A DNA stretch of 46,422 nucleotides from Fibrobacter succinogenes (GCA_902776765.1 CACYRP010000023.1:1-46422); one strand, 5' to 3'. Numbered from the stretch's first letter, positions 17,779 through 25,471 are shown. The notes: a model not told the origin generated them from the letters alone. Numbers and translations: made by a program.

Positions 17779-18579
17779 CTAATAAGTAAATATCGTTTCT
17801 GGATCTTGTGGAACGTTGTTTTTAGTAACAGAATAATGCAAGTGCGGACCGCTCGTATTGCCGGTATCTCCGATGTAACCGATAACATCGCCCTTTGTTA
17901 CGTTAGATCCTCTTTTTGTTCTTATCGTTTTCAGATGTGAATAGGAGGACTTGTAACCGTTCTGGTGGTCGATGACAACAGTGTTCCCGAGATCGCCACT
18001 TGCACCTGCAAAAGTGACTTTTCCACTGCCCGATGCAAAAACCGGGTTCCCCTTGCGGGCGGAAATGTCGATTCCCAAATGCTTGTTCTCGTAAGAGAAC
18101 TTTTTGCTGATGATACCCACTGCAGGAATCACGTTCGGGATACGTTCCATTCTGATTTTTTCGTCAGTGGTCAACCAGTTGTGGATACCTTCGAAGTCGA
18201 TGTGGTTCTTCTGGGAAGGCACGTGCGCAAATCGGTTGCGCTCGATAATACTGTTGATTTTGTTGGAGTCGTTTTCCAGGAATGTCTCGAAAATATTCTG
18301 GATACGGTTTTCCATGATCCACAAGGAATCGAGTCGTGAAAAGAGCTCTTCGTAGTTGGCGTTCTGCTTCACGAGCTGCGCGTTGTGCACTCGCATTTTT
18401 TCATAGTTCGCAAGAGTCTTGTTGATTTTGGCAATGTGAACGATGAATAAAATGAGGATAATGGCGACAACGACAAGCCCGACATTGAACAAGATAAACT
18501 GCTTGCTCGAAATGCGGTACTTCTTGGTGCCGTACGGATTTTCCGGAATTATCTGGATTGTGTAATACTTACGACTCAC
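17779..18579 (-). CDS. M23 (LytM) family peptidase with membrane anchor and coiled coil
   Basis: 266 aa from a GTG start at 18579, ten bases after the parB stop. A cytoplasmic N-terminus precedes one membrane helix (about 28-50), a coiled-coil region (about 52-110), and a periplasmic LytM domain. That domain has HLGID (His167, Asp171) and PHLHYS (His246, His248), the usual zinc ligands, so an active peptidoglycan endopeptidase is likely. The pairing with a bactofilin recalls the CcmA/Csd cell-shape module of Helicobacter. Confidence 0.92.
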   Translation of the reverse strand: MSRKYYTIQIIPENPYGTKKYRISSKQFILFNVGLVVVAIILILFIVHIAKINKTLANYEKMRVHNAQLVKQNANYEELFSRLDSLWIMENRIQNIFETFLENDSNKINSIIERNRFAHVPSQKNHIDFEGIHNWLTTDEKIRMERIPNVIPAVGIISKKFSYENKHLGIDISARKGNPVFASGSGKVTFAGASGDLGNTVVIDHQNGYKSSYSHLKTIRTKRGSNVTKGDVIGYIGDTGNTSGPHLHYSVTKNNVPQDPETIFTY

Positions 18580-18589
18580 GATTTTACCG

Positions 18590-19612
18590 TTAGCGGTTTT
18601 CCATGATTTCCTGGATTCGGGTCAGGTCATCCATGGAATAATAGTTGATAACAATTGTGCCCTTGGTCTGGTCCTTGGCGTTCGGGTTCAAGGCGACCTT
18701 TGTTCCGAAGAAAGTTTCGAGGCGTGATTCGAACTGCTTCATGTCGGCGCTGAGTTCAACCTTCGGTTTAGCCGGAACATCGGGTTCGGAATCTTCAGAA
18801 CTATGGACTTCCGGCGGGAACTCGTCGGCCCCTTCGGCTGTGTTGTCTTCAGGTCCCTGAACCTGTTGAAGGGCCGAAGCATCGTTTTTATTTTCAAATG
18901 GGTCTTCGCCACGGCTGATGGCTTCAATCTGGCGGACGTTCAGACCTTCTTCGATTACACGCTTGGCGAGAGCTTCCGGGTCTGCAATTTTTTCACTGCA
19001 AAGAGCACGGGCTGCACCACCTGCGAGTTTGCCTTCCTGGATCCAAGCCTGGACCTGGTTCGGGAGTTTCAAAAGACGAAGTGCGTTTGTGATGGCAGAA
19101 CGGGACTTACCGACTGTCTTTGCGAGGTCTTCGTGCGTGTAATTGTGATTGTCAATTAATTGTTGATAAGATTGAGCAACTTCAATCGGGTTCAAGTCCA
19201 CGCGCTGGATATTTTCGATCAAGGCCCATTCGCTCATGGTCTTGTCGTCGAGATTGTCGTAAACCTGAGCCTTGATAGTTCTGCAGTTCGCTAGTTTGGA
19301 TGCGCGTGTGCGGCGCTCGCCGCTGATGATCTGGTAACGGTCGCCCACCTTGCGAACAGCAATCGGTTGGATAAGACCATGCTTTTCGATGGTTTCGGCG
19401 AGTTCAACAAGTTCGTCATCGTCGAAAAACTTACGCGGCTGGAACGGGTTCGGATCAATCAAGTCGATGTTGATTTCGACGATTTTCTGATTGTCCGGAT
19501 TTGCGTTTTCAGGAGCTCCGGAATTGTTGATAGCGTTATCGACAGAATTGCCGAGAACATCGTGTGCTTTGAAAATTGCTGAAAGACCGCGACCAAGTGC
19601 TTGTTTACCCAT
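18590..19612 (-). CDS. parB: Chromosome-partitioning protein ParB
   Basis: 340 aa. ParB binds parS, loads as a CTP-dependent clamp and spreads on DNA to form the partition complex. Visible parts are: the N-terminal ParA-interaction region, the CTP-binding domain with DPNPFQPRKFF and ISGERRTRASKL, the ENIQR motif, the helix-turn-helix (THEDLAKTVGKSRSAITNAL) and a C-terminal dimerisation domain. An acidic linker (about 235-280) is longer than usual. It is separated from parA by about 140 bases containing an inverted pair of dispersed repeats. Five parS-like sites lie 2-7 kb upstream. Confidence 0.97.
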   Translation of the reverse strand: MGKQALGRGLSAIFKAHDVLGNSVDNAINNSGAPENANPDNQKIVEINIDLIDPNPFQPRKFFDDDELVELAETIEKHGLIQPIAVRKVGDRYQIISGERRTRASKLANCRTIKAQVYDNLDDKTMSEWALIENIQRVDLNPIEVAQSYQQLIDNHNYTHEDLAKTVGKSRSAITNALRLLKLPNQVQAWIQEGKLAGGAARALCSEKIADPEALAKRVIEEGLNVRQIEAISRGEDPFENKNDASALQQVQGPEDNTAEGADEFPPEVHSSEDSEPDVPAKPKVELSADMKQFESRLETFFGTKVALNPNAKDQTKGTIVINYYSMDDLTRIQEIMENR

Positions 19613-19665
19613 TTTTTAGTTCTCAGTTAGTAGTTAATAGTTGCTAGAAAAAGTTATAGATTGAT

Positions 19666-19747
19666 GTCATTCTGAGCGAAGCCGTTAGGCGAAGTCGAAG
19701 AATCCAGTGAAGTTGTTGCCTGGATCCTTCGGTACCCTCAGGATGAC
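19666..19747. repeat. Inverted pair of GTCATCCTGAG repeats between parA and parB
   Basis: GTCATTCTGAG...GAAGAATCCAG is followed after 11 bases by CCTGGATCCTTC...CTCAGGATGAC, so the whole 82 bases can fold into one long imperfect hairpin between the two co-directional genes. It might act as an mRNA-processing or attenuation element. Next to it at 19617-19645 is a short TTAGTAGTTAATAGTT run, also seen elsewhere in the window. Confidence 0.85.
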
Positions 19748-19751
19748 TTCG

Positions 19752-20537
19752 TCACTTTTCCTTATTCAATATTTCCTCGGCGAGTTTCATATACGATTGG
19801 GAACCCGTACTTTGGACATCGTAAAGGATGACCGGCTTGCCATGAGACGGTGCTTCACTCAACTTGACGTTGCGTGGAATCATCGTTTGGAAAACGGTAT
19901 CGCTCAAGTTTTCACGAACTTCTTCGGCAACCTGCTTCGAGAGGCTCAAGCGAGAATCATACATCGTGAGGAGGGCGCCTTCAATTTTCAAGTTCGAATT
20001 CAGGTTCTTCTGAACTTCGCGAATCGTCTTGAAAAGTTCAGTCATACCCTGCAAGGCGTAATATTCACACTGTACCGGAATGAGGACGCTTGTTGCAGCA
20101 GTCAGTGTATTAATTGTTAATAAGTTTAAGCTCGGAGGAGCATCGACAATGATGAAATCGAACTCCTGCTTGAGAATATTCATCACGCGTTCGAGTCTGC
20201 GTTCGCGGCTCATGGCGTTGACAAGTTCGATTTCCATGACAGCGAGGTCAGGTCCAGAAGTAATAATCTTCAAAAAATCAAGCGGCGTATCCAAAATAGC
20301 AGGCTTAATATTTTCAATCGTGAGATTATCCGGATTGCCAGCCATGTCCAAGATTTCGTGGATATCCATTTCTTGGGATTCCATGAAACCCAAACCCTGC
20401 GAGGCGTTACCCTGCGGGTCCATGTCTAAAAGAAGAGTCTTCTTTTCAAGGGCTGCAAAACTGGCGGCCAAGTTCACGGCCGTTGTAGTCTTGCCGACTC
20501 CACCTTTCTGGTTGCATATGGCGATAATTTTACTCAT
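19752..20537 (-). CDS. parA: Chromosome-partitioning ATPase ParA (Soj)
   Basis: 261 aa. Dimeric ATPase that binds the nucleoid and moves ParB-parS complexes. Deviant Walker A CNQKGGVGKTTT (11-18), A' LLLDMDPQGNASQGLG and Walker B FIIVDAPPSL are all visible. The length is typical of chromosomal Soj/ParA, without the N-terminal DNA-binding domain of plasmid ParAs. Its ATG overlaps the rsmG stop by eight bases (ATGAGTAA), with GAGGT upstream, so translation is coupled. Confidence 0.97.
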   Translation of the reverse strand: MSKIIAICNQKGGVGKTTTAVNLAASFAALEKKTLLLDMDPQGNASQGLGFMESQEMDIHEILDMAGNPDNLTIENIKPAILDTPLDFLKIITSGPDLAVMEIELVNAMSRERRLERVMNILKQEFDFIIVDAPPSLNLLTINTLTAATSVLIPVQCEYYALQGMTELFKTIREVQKNLNSNLKIEGALLTMYDSRLSLSKQVAEEVRENLSDTVFQTMIPRNVKLSEAPSHGKPVILYDVQSTGSQSYMKLAEEILNKEK

Positions 20538-21252
20538 TATTACCTCGGGTGACTAAAGCGTACACCTGTTCTTCTTCTGGAAGTTCGTATTTTTGAATAT
20601 GAACTTTTGGATCGTTTTCCAAATGGACAATGTTATTATAACTCTTGAGAGTGACAAATGTGCCACCTTTCTTGAGTCCGGCTTGGGCGCGTTCCCAGTC
20701 GTTCTCGAAAGTCGAGAGGGCGCGGCAGCTGATGAAATCGAGATTGGCAAGGCCGGAAGTTTCAAAGCGCTTGCCGACGACAGTCAAGTTATCCAAGTGG
20801 AGTTTTTCCTTGACCATCTGCATAAAGTTCACGCGCATGTGGCGCGGTTCGACAGCAAAAAACTGGATATTGGGCATTGCGATTGCAAGCGGGAAAACCG
20901 GGCAACCGGCGCCTGCACCCATATCAGCCCATTTGAGGTTGTGAGGTGCGCTCTCTGCAGTCGCTTTGAGAAGTGAGTGTGAGTCATCCTGAGCGGAGCC
21001 GTTAGGCGAAGTCGAAGGATCCAGTAAACTCTTGCTTACATATATATACGGAACCAGCGAGTCGGCAATGTGTCTAGACAAGAATTTTCCGGCATCCTTG
21101 GCCGAAATCAAATTCCCGAATTCCTTAGTATCAACAACCAAGTCTGCAAATTGGTAAAGCTTGTCGAGAGTCTCTTCGGACAATTGCACACCATGTTCTG
21201 CCAAGAACTGGTTCAAGAGATTCTTCTGTTCAGTGTTTTCTCTATAACTCAA
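20530..21252 (-). CDS. rsmG: 16S rRNA (guanine-N7)-methyltransferase RsmG with in-frame repeat insertion
   Basis: 240 aa. Methylates G527 of 16S rRNA using S-adenosylmethionine. The helical N-terminus (NQFLAEHGVQLSEETLDKLY) is followed by the SAM-binding motif ADMGAGAGCPVFPLAIAMPN, then FFAVEPRHMRVNFM and SCRALSTFE. Residues about 77-90 (LLDPSTSPNGSAQDD) are the translation of a dispersed repeat at 20983-21024, inserted just before the Rossmann core. The start is a TTG, since no in-frame ATG lies near, and it is uncertain. First gene of the par operon. Confidence 0.93.
   Translation of the reverse strand: MSYRENTEQKNLLNQFLAEHGVQLSEETLDKLYQFADLVVDTKEFGNLISAKDAGKFLSRHIADSLVPYIYVSKSLLDPSTSPNGSAQDDSHSLLKATAESAPHNLKWADMGAGAGCPVFPLAIAMPNIQFFAVEPRHMRVNFMQMVKEKLHLDNLTVVGKRFETSGLANLDFISCRALSTFENDWERAQAGLKKGGTFVTLKSYNNIVHLENDPKVHIQKYELPEEEQVYALVTRGNNE
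20983..21024. repeat. GTCATCCTGAG-type repeat inside rsmG
   Basis: GTCATCCTGAGCGGAGCCGT...GTCGAAGGATCCAG, nearly identical to the left arm of the copy between parA and parB. It lies in frame within the methyltransferase. Confidence 0.9.
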
Positions 21253-21264
21253 TTTTCTTTCGCC

Positions 21265-21298
21265 GTCATCCCCTCACACGTCAGGGGAAGGATCCAGT
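21265..21298. repeat. Short GTCATCC...GGATCCAG repeat
   Basis: Keeps the two ends of the dispersed repeat (GTCATCC and GAAGGATCCAG), with a CCCCT...AGGGG hairpin as its centre. Just upstream of rsmG. Confidence 0.75.
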
Positions 21299-21322
21299 TA
21301 AGTTCTTTATATTGGGACAAAA

Positions 21323-21420
21323 TGTTGGGACACTTCGTGTCCTACACCCTGCGGTTTGGCAATGAAAATATACAAGTATATTTTCGCTGCACTCACCTCG
21401 CTTATGTTTCACGTGAAACC
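21323..21420 (+). repeat. parS-bearing structured repeat, copy A
   Basis: In order: TGTTGGGACACTTCGTGTCCTA (hairpin 1), ACACCCTGCGG, a second hairpin GAAAATATA-CAAG-TATATTTTC, then the ParB palindrome. Same order as copies B to D. Confidence 0.85.
21405..21420. promoter_or_regulatory. parS-like ParB-binding site 1
   Basis: TGTTTCACGTGAAACC matches the bacterial parS consensus TGTTTCACGTGAAACA at 15 of 16 positions. Confidence 0.88.
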
Positions 21421-21760
21421 TTATGAGGCGAGCGAAGCAGGAACAAATATATTTGTTTCTATTTCCGAGCCGATTAAGGTTGCGATTGTAGGACAATCGC
21501 CAACATGCGATAGCGAGAGTCGTCAAACATTCTTTGTCCGCATTGAAATTTAGCATAACTTTTTTAGAAAACAAACAATAGACTCCCCCGTTATAAAACT
21601 TTTATAAAATATATGTTGATAACATTTTGATAAATGTTGAAAACTTGTTAAGCCGAATGCTGCGGAAAGTATGTTTACATACTTTCCATAGCTGAGGCGT
21701 TAGTTTCGCGCTTGCGCAAATGTTGTTAAGGCAAGCGTTGCAAAAACATTTTTTTTCGCC

Positions 21761-21795
21761 GTCATCCTGAACGACAAAGTCGTGAAGGATTCAGT
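21761..21795. repeat. GTCATCCTGA repeat fragment
   Basis: GTCATCCTGAACGACAAAGT...GTGAAGGATTCAG; a diverged copy with a short central ACGAC...GTCGT hairpin. Confidence 0.7.
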
Positions 21796-21827
21796 TATTT
21801 TTTTCTGAAACTATCACCTTTTAAAAA

Positions 21828-21932
21828 TGTTGGGACTATATCTTCGATATAGTCCTACACTCTTCGGCTAGCAAATGAAAATACACAAGTGTATTTTCGC
21901 TTTCTAGCCTCGATTGCGTTTCACGTGAAACA
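21828..21932 (+). repeat. parS-bearing structured repeat, copy B
   Basis: TGTTGGGACTATATCTTCGATATAGTCCTACAC..., then GGCTAGCAAATGAAAATACA / TGTATTTTCGCTTTCTAGCC (stem 2), then the parS palindrome. Very close to the reverse complement of copy D. Confidence 0.88.
21917..21932. promoter_or_regulatory. parS-like ParB-binding site 2
   Basis: CGTTTCACGTGAAACA, 15 of 16 matches to the parS consensus. Confidence 0.88.
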
Positions 21933-21971
21933 TTGCAAAAAAAATCCCTCGCGGTTTTGCGAGGCGACCCA

Positions 21972-22304
21972 TCAAATCAAACGTTCTTCGTCATTGCTGG
22001 TAGTGGCTATGGAATCCCCATCAAAGTAGACGGTCTCCGAACTAATTCCATCATCTATTGTTGTTCCCTCTAGAGTCCAAACATTTCCTTCATGGGTGAC
22101 CTTGATGCTATCGTAAGGAACCTTGGTTGTTTTGTAGGTCCATTCCTTGTTACGGAGGTTGGCTTCATAAATGCTGTCGATTTTTTTGTTGTCCCAGGTA
22201 TGCCTTCCAAATGTAGATAGACTTGCCTCTAGTTTCGGCTGTTCCCTTGTCTCAGTGTGCACTGTCAGGAACGAGACCGTCGTAGTTTTTGTCGAACATG
22301 GCAA
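21972..22304 (-). CDS. Possible small protein of unknown function (start unclear, perhaps frameshifted)
   Basis: Open frame of 110 codons from a TTG. Its later part (EWTYKTTKVPYDSIKVTHEG and onward) has the composition of a real beta-rich protein. A better ATG at 22299 is in another frame and stops after 15 codons (MFDKNYDGLVPDSAH). So either the TTG is used or a frameshift has occurred near 22255. Co-directional with the upstream gene that ends at 22319. No function can be assigned. Confidence 0.45.
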   Translation of the reverse strand: MPCSTKTTTVSFLTVHTETREQPKLEASLSTFGRHTWDNKKIDSIYEANLRNKEWTYKTTKVPYDSIKVTHEGNVWTLEGTTIDDGISSETVYFDGDSIATTSNDEERLI

Positions 22305-22318
22305 TTATATACTTGATA

Positions 22319-23059
22319 TTATTTTTGCGTAGGTGGTTTTTCGAAAGGTATCGAAAAGATCATTGCCTTGACAAACCATCCGATGTTCCGTTGCTTGTTC
22401 GTGATTTCAAACGAAACACCTGCTGTAATATTAGATAAAATGAGTGGAACGAGAGATGCCTGGATTCCTATTTGTTCTATGAAACCGAATTCATTTACAG
22501 AATAATGGTTGTCTCCATTGTAAGTGGCTTTTTGAAGGAACCATTCAAAGGTATGACTTTCGGCGATAGTTACACCATAAATGTTATCCCCGAATAGTAT
22601 GTATTTTGTCGATCCAGAAGCAAGCCACCATCCGCCCATTGTAATCTTTGAAAGAATGCCACCCTTTGGAGCAACTTTTCCTAAAGCGGCAAATCCAATT
22701 GTCGTAACTATACTTCCAATAGAATAATCATTAATTTTCTTGTCGCCTTCTTTTCGCTCGAATCTAAAGTCAAATCGTAAAAGGGGTAAATCTATGAGTA
22801 AACGGTCCAGGTCAAAAAGTTTGGATCCAGCGTTAAATGCACTCATGTACATTACATCTATTTCTATTCTTTTTGTGGAGGTGTAACCGAATCCACCAAG
22901 ATACAATACGTTGAACGGATTGTATTTGTTTTCCAAGAAGGTACTTATTGCTACACCTTTGTTGGTTGAATCCTGCACGGTGGAAATATCCGAAGCAGAT
23001 GCTTTGGCGAAAGCTAAGCTTAAAGAGAAAAAGAGTATAGAAAGAATCTTTTTAATCAT
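22319..23059 (-). CDS. Secreted protein of unknown function, possibly outer-membrane
   Basis: 246 aa with a cleavable signal peptide (MIKKILSILFFSLSLAFAKASA). The rest alternates polar and hydrophobic residues with many Gly and aromatic residues (YLGGFGYTSTKRIEIDVMYM and similar), a pattern of membrane beta-strands. No family recognised. The secreted protein at 24084 has a similar look, but I cannot align the two with confidence. Confidence 0.78.
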   Translation of the reverse strand: MIKKILSILFFSLSLAFAKASASDISTVQDSTNKGVAISTFLENKYNPFNVLYLGGFGYTSTKRIEIDVMYMSAFNAGSKLFDLDRLLIDLPLLRFDFRFERKEGDKKINDYSIGSIVTTIGFAALGKVAPKGGILSKITMGGWWLASGSTKYILFGDNIYGVTIAESHTFEWFLQKATYNGDNHYSVNEFGFIEQIGIQASLVPLILSNITAGVSFEITNKQRNIGWFVKAMIFSIPFEKPPTQK

Positions 23060-23109
23060 CGTATATGAATATACTTAAAAAACAAGACCCTAGTTAATGG
23101 AAGTGCAAA

Positions 23110-23125
23110 TGTTCCACGTGAAACA
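23110..23125. promoter_or_regulatory. parS-like ParB-binding site 3
   Basis: TGTTCCACGTGAAACA fits the degenerate consensus TGTTNCACGTGAAACA exactly. Confidence 0.9.
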
Positions 23126-23213
23126 CAACCAAGGTTTTCAAGCAAAAATGTGCTTGCACATTTTTATTTGAAAACCGCAGGGTGTAGGACTATATTGAAA
23201 ATATAGTCCCAAC
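23110..23213 (-). repeat. parS-bearing structured repeat, copy C
   Basis: Inverted relative to copies A and B. The parS palindrome comes first, then the AAAATGTG...CACATTTT hairpin inside a GGTTTTCAAG...TTGAAAACC stem, then CGCAGGGTGTA and GGACTATAT...ATATAGTCCC. Confidence 0.87.
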
Positions 23214-23288
23214 CAGACGAGGTCAAAAAGCTAAAAAAACTTGTTTTTATTTACTGACCGATAATTGTAGGACTATATAGTCCCAATA

Positions 23289-23903
23289 TTAAACAGTGAT
23301 CTCTATTCGGTTCCCTTCGGGGTCGAAGACGACACTTTCGTAATACCCATCGCCGGTAGTTCTGGGTTGCCCCGCTATAGTGATACCGTCATCGGACATT
23401 TGCTGGGTAAGGCTATCCACCTTTTCTTTTGAACCAACAGAGAAGGAAAGATGGGTAAAACCAAGATGTTGGGTGTCTGGCTTCGCTATCGTGTTTGCTC
23501 CTTCGGAGCCAACTTGCTGCACCTCGGAAATGTCGGTAAACGAGTTTCCCGCCGCTTCCTCGGTTTGCAATTGTTTCACGTGAAACACCGCCGAGGTCAG
23601 AAAGCGAAAAAATGCTTGCATTTTTTCATTTGCTGACCGATGGGTGTTGGACTGTAGCTTCGTTACAGTCCCAACATTACTCCCAACATTCGAATCTGTC
23701 GAAGTCCCAATATCATTGTTGACGATATCAGGACGGTGCATAACTTCCAGGCGGGCTCCGTCTTCGAAGGTAATGAACCTGCTGGTAAATTGTTTTGCAG
23801 GGTTATGGTAAAGTGGTTGGACTATCCCATCGAAATATTTTCGGTAGAACTCGCAGACCTTATCGATGTCTTTTACCCAAATCGCTACATGTTCGATTTT
23901 CAT
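23289..23903 (-). CDS. VOC (glyoxalase/bleomycin resistance) family protein with an 80-residue insertion
   Basis: 204 aa from the ATG at 23903, chosen because AGAGGTCCT precedes it and MKIEHVAIWVKDIDKVCEFY is the usual family start. Family members are about 125 aa with two beta-alpha-beta-beta-beta halves. Here the halves (to about residue 68, and from about 148, LGFTHLSFSVGSKEKVDSL to the end) are separated by about 80 foreign residues. Residues about 76-111 are the translation of parS-bearing repeat copy D. Metal ligands probably survive (His5, Glu near 60, His near 151, Glu near the C-terminus in GNRIEITV). The substrate is unknown. Confidence 0.85.
   Translation of the reverse strand: MKIEHVAIWVKDIDKVCEFYRKYFDGIVQPLYHNPAKQFTSRFITFEDGARLEVMHRPDIVNNDIGTSTDSNVGSNVGTVTKLQSNTHRSANEKMQAFFRFLTSAVFHVKQLQTEEAAGNSFTDISEVQQVGSEGANTIAKPDTQHLGFTHLSFSVGSKEKVDSLTQQMSDDGITIAGQPRTTGDGYYESVVFDPEGNRIEITV
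23572..23587. promoter_or_regulatory. parS site 4 (perfect)
   Basis: TGTTTCACGTGAAACA, a perfect 16-base parS palindrome inside a coding region. Confidence 0.94.
23572..23676 (-). repeat. parS-bearing structured repeat, copy D (inside the VOC gene)
   Basis: The reverse complement runs TGTTGGGACTGTA-ACGAAGC-TACAGTCCAACACC, GGTCAGCAAATGAAAAAATG / CATTTTTTCGCTTTCTGACC and then the parS palindrome, matching copy B block by block. It keeps the reading frame open. Confidence 0.88.
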
Positions 23904-24083
23904 AGGACCTCTGGCACAATATACAAAAATGTACACTTTGGGGAGCATCCTCGTTCCGCTTTCATGAATTTTCAACATCTATTCACATTTTTGTTGAATG
24001 TTATGGGGAAAATTTCGATGGATTTAAGTTGGGGGTGTTTCCTAGCATCCGCAGAATTCTGTTTTATATAGTATATTTATTCC

Positions 24084-24635
24084 ATGAAGTTTTACAGATC
24101 TCTCCTCCCCTATTTAATTGTCCTCTTGATGGCGACTGCATCTTTTGCTGATGATGCTCCAAAAATGGAAAATGCCTCAGTCCATACGAGCGAATCTGGA
24201 TTTTCATTGGTTCCCTGGAACATATTTATTGGTGGCGGGAATAGTTTTGTAGTCGGTGCCGATTGGATATTTAGCAGTTTCAACATTCTTTACGCTTCTA
24301 CATCTCGTGCAGACACCTCCCGAATAGATGGAGTTCCAAAACATTCGTGGGTATGGGCTCTTAGGACGCAGGCACTTTGGGCTCCGAATTTTGGTTTTTA
24401 TTTGCAGCCTACGGTACAATATTTGTTTTTTAATAGCCTCTTGGCTATGTTCAAAATCTCGGTCGGGCCCGAAATTGGATATGAATATAAGACGGGATTT
24501 GAATATGGTGGGTCGTTCCGCATAGGTACATTCATAGATATCTTTAATTTTGAAATGGGGTATTTGGTAAATTCAAAACGAACCTACATAAACATCATTT
24601 TGAATCTCCCTACAGGCATTGGAATTTGGGTTTAA
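24084..24635 (+). CDS. Secreted protein of unknown function
   Basis: 183 aa with a cleavable signal peptide (MKFYRSLLPYLIVLLMATASFA). The mature part has strand-like segments with Gly, Tyr, Phe and Trp (WNIFIGGGNSFVVGADWIF, LQPTVQYLFF, VGPEIGYEYKTGFEYGGSF), consistent with a small outer-membrane beta-barrel. No family recognised. The macro-domain gene follows 18 bases later. Confidence 0.78.
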   Translation: MKFYRSLLPYLIVLLMATASFADDAPKMENASVHTSESGFSLVPWNIFIGGGNSFVVGADWIFSSFNILYASTSRADTSRIDGVPKHSWVWALRTQALWAPNFGFYLQPTVQYLFFNSLLAMFKISVGPEIGYEYKTGFEYGGSFRIGTFIDIFNFEMGYLVNSKRTYINIILNLPTGIGIWV

Positions 24636-24653
24636 ATTTTAGTGGAGGGTTTT

Positions 24654-25160
24654 ATGATAGAAATCGAAATTATTCAGGGCGACATCACCAAGCTAAATGT
24701 CGATGCCATAGTGAATGCGGCGAACTGTTCGCTGTTGGGTGGCGGCGGTGTCGATGGGGCGATTCACCGTGCGGCTGGGCCTGAACTTTTACGTGCATGC
24801 ATTCCTTTGAATGGCTGCGAGACGGGCAAGGCAAAAATTACTCCCGGATTCAAGTTGCCGGCGAAGTTCGTGATCCACACTCCTGGACCAATATATAATG
24901 ACGGTCTGCATGGCGAACCCGAACTTTTGGAATCGTGCTATAAAAGTTGCCTCGCCCTTGCCGAAGAAAATGGCTGCGAGACGGTTGCCTTCCCTGCTAT
25001 TTCGACTGGCGTTTATGGTTACCCCTGGAAAGAGGCAACCGAAATTGCCGTGAAGACAGTCCGCGAATTCCCTGCGCAGAAAGTCAAGAAAGTCATCTTC
25101 TGTTGCTTCAGTGCTCAGATGGAAAAAATCTACCGGGATATAGTAGATTTTTTTAACTAA
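24654..25160 (+). CDS. Macro-domain ADP-ribose-binding protein / O-acetyl-ADP-ribose deacetylase
   Basis: 168 aa from the ATG at 24654, with TGGAGGG upstream; the GTG at 24642 lies within that site. The full macro fold is present: IEIIQGDITKLNVDAIVNAANCSLLGGGGVDGAIH binds ADP-ribose and carries the NAAN and GGGGVDGAIH motifs, and AFPAISTGVYGYP forms the phosphate loop. Closest in layout to YmdB/MacroD-type hydrolases that deacetylate O-acetyl-ADP-ribose or remove mono-ADP-ribose. Confidence 0.93.
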   Translation: MIEIEIIQGDITKLNVDAIVNAANCSLLGGGGVDGAIHRAAGPELLRACIPLNGCETGKAKITPGFKLPAKFVIHTPGPIYNDGLHGEPELLESCYKSCLALAEENGCETVAFPAISTGVYGYPWKEATEIAVKTVREFPAQKVKKVIFCCFSAQMEKIYRDIVDFFN

Positions 25161-25471
25161 AATAAGAATTATATCAAATTGCTGCTTATGTCTAATATGA
25201 GTTGAATTACAGAAATATTTTCGGTTATTATTCTGTAAATCCATACTAAATTAGTAGACATATTAATTTTTTTCCACCATTTTTTTATATTATTTTTCAT
25301 GAGAGAATCCTTTTTTGAAGTTTGCTTTATCCATTAGGGCTTCAACCTTGGTTGTGGACGCTTTTATGTGACTGGCGGATAACTTGCATTTGACGTTCCC
25401 GTGATTCCCTGTGGAAACAGCAATGTGATTTTGGATTTTTTTAATGAACTTTTCTTATAGGAGAAAAACAC
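25161..25471. other. Intergenic region, nothing recognised
   Basis: 311 AT-rich bases between the macro-domain gene and the flavin-binding protein. No hairpin with a T run or repeat copy is evident. It presumably contains the promoter of the next gene. Confidence 0.5.

Larger units (their letters stand above)
21253..21971. other. Intergenic region with repeats and two parS-like sites
   Basis: No supported gene. It contains, in order: a repeat fragment (21265-21298), a parS element (21323-21420), an AT-rich stretch with TGTTGATAA (21613-21621), a hairpin GGAAAGTATG-TTTA-CATACTTTCC (about 21664-21687), another repeat fragment (21761-21795) and a second parS element (21828-21932). Confidence 0.7.

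Noticed and set aside
21281..21574. A 97-codon minus-strand open frame upstream of rsmG
   Set aside because: Mostly the translation of parS-bearing repeat copy A and a hairpin; no start signal or protein-like domain.
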